Origin: Zygaena filipendulae
Lineage: Eukaryota > Arthropoda > Insecta > Lepidoptera > Zygaenidae
Assembly: GCA_907165275.2 (NCBI GenBank)
Contig: OU015654.1
Span: 12,293,501-12,357,500, forward strand
DNA: 64,000 nucleotides
Reading direction: 5' to 3'
The position numbers and the translations under genes are program-made. Of the stretch, positions 56,632 through 64,000 are shown piece by piece. Every line of letters begins with the position of its first letter. Position 1 is the stretch's first letter. The notes beneath the pieces are model-generated. The model saw only the letters and a program-made list of their open reading frames with translations. It ran no database searches and was not told the DNA's origin.

Positions 56632-57628
56632 CAAGGTGTTTCGATTTTTTTGATGCGAAGTGTAAAATGTCATGTTAAAACATGACAGTTAAACTGCGCA
56701 ACAGATTTGAATGTTTTTACTGCTTTAGTTATTCTTCTGAGGTTTTTACTACATTTTATAGAACTTCTTCTAGATGGTGTAGGTACATTTATTTATTTAA
56801 ACTTTTTGCACATTATGGTACTAAAGGCGGGCTTAATGCCATTGTGGCATTCTCTGCCAGTCAACCTTCAAGATCTGCAGAAAGTGTGTTTGGTGGTGCT
56901 TGTAAGTTCTTGATAATTAATAGATACACAATAAACACACTAAAACATTACAAACAGTTACAAACCATACAAAATACTTATAAATAATATGTAGGTAATT
57001 CAATAATATGAATAATATATAATAAACAAGCTAAAACATTAACTATAAAGTACTTATATATAATACGTAATTCAATAATATGCTTAATACACATTTCTGA
57101 TTAAATTTATGAAGAATAGAAAAAAATAAAATACTTTTGAAAACAGCACATTAAACACATAAACCTATACCTAGGTAGGTGCAAGATGCTTTTAGTGTAG
57201 AAAAGAGTTGTAGCACCTTTAGGTCTTAAAAAGCATACAGAATAATTCGCAATGGCTGCGCCTATTTCCAAATGTTGAATCATCTTTGTCATTTGATAAA
57301 ATATAATTTTATTTGGTTATACTAAGCATTGATATAATATTAAATAAAAAACAAAGATTTTTTTACTAATATACATAGTATTCTTATCCAGTTTATGTAT
57401 GTTACTTACCTCGAGCATTAATTTTATGTACCTAGATTTAGTTGTTATTTTATTGTCAAATGTATAATTCTATTCTATTTTAATGCACTTTCACTAGGTT
57501 TGAGCTTAAATAATCAAATACACACCATAATACATAATTATTTTACGTTGAAAAACTTACTCTCAGATTAGTAATTATCAAAATATCGAAAATTGTACCC
57601 TTATTAACATAACAATATGCTTAATAAT

Positions 57629-59155
57629 TTATCTCTTATTATTTTTCCTCCTCGACTTGCCGGGCCTTTGGTTCTTTTTTTTATTCTTCACTTGGAATTT
57701 TGAAGTTTTGTAATCGAATGGTTTCTTTTTTTCTGAATTGAATCCATTCATATCATTTGAAGATTCCCGAGTATTCAATTTAGATCCCTTCTTTTTACCA
57801 CCGAAACCAAACTTTTTGTCTTTGCCTTGCCTTCTTTTCGACAACTGGTTCTGACCTCCCTTTCCTTTGTTATTCTTTTCTTTGTTATCATCCAAGAAAT
57901 CTAAATCGGATGACTTTCCTTTTCTTACTCTTTTAAGTTTTTCCAAAATTTGTTTTTTCTCTGCGGCTTGTTTGATTTTTGTATCAATCTGGGAATAAAA
58001 CGTAAAAACATAGTTTTAATAATTACACATATTAGGATAAAAATAATATATTAGCTGGAAAAATAAGATTAAAAAATTACCTGAACTTTCTTCCCAATCT
58101 TTTTAAGTTCTCTAAGTTGTCTCACTTTCTCTGTGGCGGCCTGGCGCGCCTGCTTAGCCATTAACGTCTGCCGTACCTTCTGCATGTGCTCATCGGTTTT
58201 AGCCATCTCAGCAAAGTAATCATCCGGCCTGGTAACAATCCAAACCATATTTTATAGTACACTTTAATATTGCTATATCAGAAAATTCAATTAGGTAGAC
58301 ATAACACATCTACCAATTACACATCTATGAATTACAATGGCATGACTATTGGGTATTTTATATCATCATAGAATGATCTTGAATGACATGTATACATAGA
58401 TATTTGGATAAATATTTATAATTTCTGTTCCTCTATAGAGGACATGGACTAAAAATACAATAACAAACTATTCCAAGCTGACTAAATACTTTAACTTTGT
58501 TGTTACCAAGTTTTATTTCATATTGAGCATATCTTACCGCTTTGTAGGTATCTTAAGTTCCTTCAATTTCTTAATGCCTTCTACTACAGCAGCTTGGGCT
58601 TGACGGTGAATCAGGTTTTCACGTTTGAATTCATTTAGGACAGGGTCTTCAGATGGATCATAATTTTTATGCCCTTTGCTGTTTTCTTTCATATTTCTGA
58701 AACATGTTTCAAGTTAACATTTTAAATAAATAACAATAACAATGCTTCGAATGTTACATTTCTTAGCGGAGTATATAAATACAAAATCTCACTTTCTTCG
58801 CTGTGCAGTGTCTTGAAGCTGTAGTACTATTTCTGGCGCCATCGGTGCCACAGTAGTGACCAGATCTAAAGTTTCTACCCATGGTAAATCTAGCTTTATT
58901 TCTTTATGTTTGTTTTTCAAATCCGCTACATTGTTAATGCATGTTTTTTCTTCTTTTTCAATTACTTTGATTACTCCCGGTTTGATTGCACCTTTGGCGT
59001 AGGCTTCTTGTAACTGTAAATATAGTTTTTTTATAACACGATAAAGAAAAAAGACATTTGAAACTACAGGTATTTTTTTAAGTAAACATTTAAGTACCTA
59101 CCTCTTCATCTGAATCCGATTCAGTCTCACTGTTATTTATCATAAAGTCATTCAT
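57629..59155 (-). CDS. Ebp2: EBP2 copy A, unit 4, complete
   Basis: Same structure shifted by 11,974 bp: 59102-59155, 58793-59013, 58538-58696, 58081-58228, 57629-57988. The one coding difference noticed is in exon 3 near 58555, where a leucine codon changes from CTC to CTT and is silent (KELKIPTK is kept). 313 residues. Confidence 0.9.
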
Positions 59156-59626
59156 TTTATTAGACTAAAGTCAATTTTTTTGTATGACAAAGGCAAGCAA
59201 GACGCAAGCTTAAACGTGAACCATCTACAAAATCAATAATTACAAAACAAATTTTTAACCTTTAAATCTAACCTTGTCTAAGATTATAATCACAATAGTA
59301 TTTATAACCTCAAAACTCAAAAGCAGACTTAGCACGCTGTCGCAACTTCATACTTCAGAAAAAATGTATGGAATTATGGATTGTGACATTGTGACCGTGT
59401 TATGATGTTGAAATGGTGGCGTTCGGTCTTCTCGCTCTATAGTCTATGGCAATGTCAGTCGCTGGTCGCTGTCAAGCGTAATTTTGGCGCCTGGTTCATG
59501 TTTATAGTCGTGTATACTTTCGACCCTGTAAATATTTGCAACTAATTTTGCCACACCTTATAAATACATATATCAACCGGGTTCATAGCCCATCTATACC
59601 AGTGACCGTAACTCTGCTCGCGACAG

Positions 59627-59762
59627 TGACATGAGCAAGCAGCTGCCGACCGCCGCCGCCGCCGCCACCACCACCAAGAGCCCGCGCGTCGAGAGCAAGC
59701 CGGAGGGCGCGTGGCAGCGCAAGCAGCAGCAGAAGAAGAAGGGCAAGGGCCGCAAGTGGTAG
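59627..59762 (+). pseudogene. SRP72 last-exon copy A, unit 4
   Basis: Equivalent of 23758-23893. The unit 4 copy B would lie just past the right edge of the window. Confidence 0.85.
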
Positions 59763-59949
59763 CCGCAGGGCCGACCGACAGACCCGCCCGGATATTAATA
59801 ATACACATTTTATAACCGACACATTTTGTTTTGTTTTATTACTGCTGAATTTTTTTTTTTTTTGTTAAGGCGTCGCGCGGTTTACGCATTTTGCCAGTTT
59901 CAAGGTAGGGAAACGATGATAAACATGAAAAGGATGCGGATTCGGAATT

Positions 59950-60342
59950 TTGGATAGGATCAGGAGACTGTGGGTTATTTTGGTTTACATAGGTAATCAT
60001 AAATATTATTATTATATATACAGAATAGATTATATCTTAATGTCGTTGGAAATTAGGAAAGATACGATACTTTTAAATATTAATAAATCATTTGAAGAGA
60101 GCAGGGAAATAATAGATGTAGGAAAAGGAACATCGAGGGAAAGGAGATCATTAAGGAATACGGACCGGTCGTATAGTGGGCATGAAAAGAAAATGTGGTT
60201 AAAAATTAGTCATGATCTGCTGTCTTTGCCCATGGTCGACATGCGTAAGGAGTGGCATAATTCTGGGATCAACAACCGTGAACTAAAAGGTAGATATTAC
60301 TCTTTATTGCAGACGTCTATACCAGCAAAGCCTTTGTTTTAA
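59950..60342 (+). CDS. Unidentified 130-codon ORF, unit 4
   Basis: Identical in translation to the unit 1 ORF at 24081-24473; same context. Confidence 0.35.
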   Translation: MDRIRRLWVILVYIGNHKYYYYIYRIDYILMSLEIRKDTILLNINKSFEESREIIDVGKGTSRERRSLRNTDRSYSGHEKKMWLKISHDLLSLPMVDMRKEWHNSGINNRELKGRYYSLLQTSIPAKPLF

Positions 60343-60636
60343 AATACTTTTATTAGAAAGTCTCACATGTCGTTGCATGCCGCCATAGCTCGAATGCCAG
60401 CTCTGTGTTGTCTCTTATTTAAAAAGTGACTGACAGAGAACTGCTATTCAGCCAATGCCAACACGTTATCTTTAACAAAAAAATTAAAGTAAATCATCAT
60501 AATCATGAATATCGGTTTAGCCAATAGTTCAATTAAATTAACAATAATTATGTTAAAAACTTATAAACTTATTTGGATTAAAATTTGAATCCACAATCAT
60601 TAATATAGTCACTTATAAACCATAATACGTCATTTA

Positions 60637-60959
60637 CACGCGGCGAGCCCCGAGCGACTGTTTACATTCGCGCTTCGTCGCTCGCCGCGTGGTTCGCCTC
60701 GTCGCTCGTGCCGCTCGCGTCCCCCGGAGCGGCTTTTTTGTCACGAGTCAAAGGGACGAAAAAGGAGCAAGAGGCGCGGGGCGAGGGACGAGGCGCGAGT
60801 GTGAACAGACGCTAGGGGCTCGCCGCGTGGTTCGCCTCGTCACTCGCACCGCTCGCTTCCGGAGCGGTTTTTTGGTCACGAGTCAAAGGACCTCGCGTCA
60901 AAGCGAGCGTGGTGTTTACACTCGCGTTCTCGCTTCAGTCGGGTTTCAACTTTGGGCCG
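60637..60959. repeat. GC-rich CG/CTCG repeat block, unit 4
   Basis: Equivalent of 24768-25090. Confidence 0.6.
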
Positions 60960-61130
60960 CGATGGTTGTGTGCTTTTAAACTGCATAATTGGATTGGTTG
61001 TAACTTGCAACAAGAAACGTTTTGGTTTCTAGAATTATTTTAAAAGAAACCGATAATTTGGGATCCCAAACATAGATTCCACAAAAATAACCAAAAAGTA
61101 AACGTTATATGGACTAGATTTTATTAAGAA

Positions 61131-61677
61131 ACTAGCTGTGCCCCGCGGTTTCACCCGCGTGAAAAGTTTTTATGTAACAATTTTTTTTTCTTGACATCCG
61201 ATTTGAATGAAACAAAGCCTATATGTAGATCCAGGCTAAGCTTAATCTACCTGCGAAAACCGCATGACAATCCGTTCAGTAGATTCAGAGATTATCGCGA
61301 ACTGAGAGACAGACAGTCAGAATATATTTTTTAAAACCCCTTTTTTTATAGTTGGTTACTCTTCGTTTATCGTCCCCTGTCAATTTTTGTTAAAAATATT
61401 CAATGTACAGAATCGCGGATTCTACTCTTTTATTATATTAGTACTAGCTGTGCCCCGCGGTTTCACCCGCGCGAAAAGTTTCTATACAACAACTTCTTTT
61501 TATACAACAACTTCTTTTCCCGACATCCGATTTCAATGAAACAAAGCCTATGTAACTCCAGGTTAAGCTTAATCCTAAACCGCATGACAATCCGTTCAGT
61601 AGATTCGGAGATTATCGTGAACAGACAGAAAGACAGAAAAGATTTTTAAAAACACTTTTTTTGTGCTTGGTTACTCT
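61131..61677 (-). repeat. Two tandem CCGCGG dispersed repeats, unit 4
   Basis: Equivalent of 25262-25808. Confidence 0.75.
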
Positions 61678-61714
61678 TCCCCCCCCCCCCCCCCGTCCGT
61701 CCGCTCCGTTACGT

Positions 61715-61822
61715 CACACACACACACACACACACAGATACACAAACACGCACAGACACACACTCACACACACGCACAGACACACACACACACACGCAAA
61801 CACACGCACACACGCAAACACA

Positions 61823-61853
<31 letters not shown>

Positions 61854-62070
61854 GCACGCACAGACACACACGCACGCACAGACACACACTCACACACACA
61901 CACGCACACACACGCGCGCGCGCGCGCGCGCACAGACACACACGCACGCGCACGCACAGATACACAAACACGCACAGACACACACTCACACACACGCACA
62001 GACACACACACACACACGCAAACACACGCACACACGCAAACACACACACACACACGCACACACGCACGCA

Positions 62071-62133
<63 letters not shown>

Positions 62134-62136
62134 ACG
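61715..62136. repeat. Alternating CA/CG microsatellite, unit 4
   Basis: Shorter again, close to the unit 1 length. The preceding C run is 16. Confidence 0.97.
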
Positions 62137-62365
62137 CTAAACTTAAAATTTTGTAAAACTAATTGTAACGTATATCTTGTTTTATATTCGTTTTTATTAA
62201 CGATATGGAAGAGCTGGATATCCTGACACAAGTATATATTTATACTTAAAAGGATGTCCAACGAACCATATATGCAAAAAAAACTTTTGGTTAAGAAATA
62301 AACAATTTTTAATTTTAATTTAATTTTTTAATCCAAGAAATCTAAATCAGATGATTTTCTTGTTC

Positions 62366-63604
62366 TTAATCTTTTAAGTTTTTCCAAAATTTTAATTTTA
62401 ATTTTTTCCCAGCGGCTTGTTTTATTTTGTTATCAATCTGGGAATAAAACGTAAAAACATAGTTTTAATAATTATACATATTACGATACAAATAATATAT
62501 TAGCTGGAAAAATAAGATAAAAAAATTACCTGAACTTTCTTCCCAATCTTTTTAACTTCTCGAAGTTGTCTCACTTTCTCTGTGGCGGCCTGGCGCGCCT
62601 GCTTAGCCATTAACGTCTGCCGTACCTTCTGCATGTGCTCATCGATTTTAGCCATCTCAGCAAAGTAATCATCCGGCCTGGTAACAATCCAAACCATATT
62701 TTATAGTACACTTTAATATTGCTATATCAGAAAATTCAATTAGGTAGACATAACACATCTACCAATTACACATCTATGAATTACAATGGCATGACTATTG
62801 GGTATTTTATATCATCATAGAATGATCTTGAATGACATGTATACATAGATATTTGGATAAATATTTATAATTTCTGTTCCTCTATAGAGGACATGGACTA
62901 AAAATACAATAACAAACTATTCCAAGCTGACTAAATACTTTAACTTTGTCGTTACCAAGTTTTATTTCATATTGAGCATATCTTACCGCTTTGTAGGTAT
63001 CTTGAGTTCCTTCAATTTCTTAATGCCTTCTACTACAGCAGCTTGGGCTTGACGGTGAATCAGGTTTTCACGTTTGAATTCATTTAGGACAGGGTCTTCA
63101 GATGGATCATAATTTTTATGCCCTTTGCTGTTTTCTTTCATATTTCTGAAACATGTTTCAAGTTAACATTTTAAATAAATAACAATAACAATGCTTCGAA
63201 TGTTACATTTCTTAGCGGAGTATATAAATACAAAATCTCACTTTCTTCGCTGTGCAGTGTCTTGAAGCTGTAGTACTATTTCTGGCGCCATCGGTGCCAC
63301 AGTAGTGACCAGATCTAAAGTTTCTACCCATGGTAAATCTAGCTTTATTTCTTTATGTTTGTTTTTCAAATCCGCTACATTGTTAATGCATGTTTTTTCT
63401 TCTTTTTCAATTACTTTGATTACTCCCGGTTTGATTGCACCTTTGGCGTAGGCTTCTTGTAACTGTAAATATAGTTTTTTTATAACACGATAAAGAAAAA
63501 AGACATTTGAAACTACAGGTATTTTTTTAAGTAAACATTTAAGTACCTACCTCTTCATCTGAATCCGATTCAGTGTCACTGTTATTTATCATAAAGTCAT
63601 TCAT
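62366..63604 (-). pseudogene. EBP2 copy B, unit 4
   Basis: Same frameshift and truncation; coding sequence looks like unit 3. Confidence 0.85.
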
Positions 63605-64000
63605 TTTATTAGACTAAAGTCAATTTTTTTGTATGACAAAGGCAAGCAAGACGCAAGCTTAAACGTGAACCATCTACAAAATCAATAATTACAAAACAAA
63701 TTTTTAACCTTTAAATCTAACCTTGTCTAAGATTATAATCACAATAGTATTTACTATTTATAACCTCAAAACTCAAAAGCAGACTTAGCACGCTGTCGCA
63801 AAGTATGTTCTCTTACTCGTCGTCGTCTGTGCAACTTCATACTTCAGAAAAAATGTATGGATTGTGACATTGTGACCGTTGTTGTTGTTGTTTTTACTAT
63901 TCGCTCCGGAGAGCAGGCAAAGGAGCTAAGCCATACAGCCTTGTCTTTTCTTTTTTTTTTATGTTATGACGTTGAAATGGTGGCGTTCGGTCTTCTCGCT

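Larger units (their letters stand above)
56324..64000. repeat. Tandem array unit 4, truncated by window end
   Basis: The first 7,677 bp of another unit. The window ends just upstream of where the second SRP72 exon copy would lie, so the array probably continues to the right. Confidence 0.93.

Overview
This window is nuclear DNA from an insect, almost certainly a moth or butterfly (Lepidoptera). It is AT-rich, carries short spliced exons, and is packed with repeat families typical of lepidopteran genomes. These include dispersed repeats bounded by CCGCGGTTTCACCCGCG, the GAGTCCGACTCGCACTTG-ended repeat, repeats ending GGAAGTCGGTT, a tRNA-like SINE, hAT and Tc1/mariner-type MITEs. There is no sign of bacterial, CRISPR or viral gene organisation.

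Region 1 (1-11011) has no gene I can support. It holds degraded dispersed repeats, a 257-bp TA-flanked MITE, and a 3079-bp hAT-type element (6123-9201) with 16-bp terminal inverted repeats and a perfect 8-bp target duplication. Region 2 (11012-19309, + strand) is a complete 13-exon gene for SRP72, the 72-kDa subunit of the signal recognition particle (646 codons plus stop). All splice junctions can be joined in frame. Its introns carry a SINE, a 37-bp minisatellite of about 17 copies, and other repeats. Exons 7-9 are strikingly GC-rich.

Region 3 (20455-64000, running off the right edge) is a compound tandem array: three full units of 11,935, 11,960 and 11,974 bp and about 7.7 kb of a fourth, nearly identical to one another. 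Each unit holds two descendants of an older duplication block made of the SRP72 last exon plus an EBP2 gene. EBP2 (EBNA1BP2 family, a nucleolar 60S ribosome-assembly factor) lies on the minus strand, tail to tail with SRP72. In each unit, EBP2 copy A keeps all five exons. Copy B lost its 3' end and carries a frameshift in exon 5. Two extra copies of the SRP72 terminal exon per unit keep an intact acceptor, frame and stop codon. The rest of each unit is a 130-codon ORF of unknown nature, a GC-rich inverted repeat, two dispersed repeats, a roughly 420-bp alternating CA/CG tract, and a nest of mobile elements: a MITE split by a hairpin element and by a TAGTACGG-ended element, which itself hosts a young LTR retrotransposon.

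SRP72 (protein targeting) and EBP2 (ribosome assembly) are ordinary housekeeping genes. The unusual feature is the architecture: serial amplification of a ribosome-biogenesis gene together with the terminal exon of its neighbour, so that one upstream SRP72 gene faces a series of possible alternative last exons. Whether the array is real, and whether it continues to the right, cannot be settled from this window alone.
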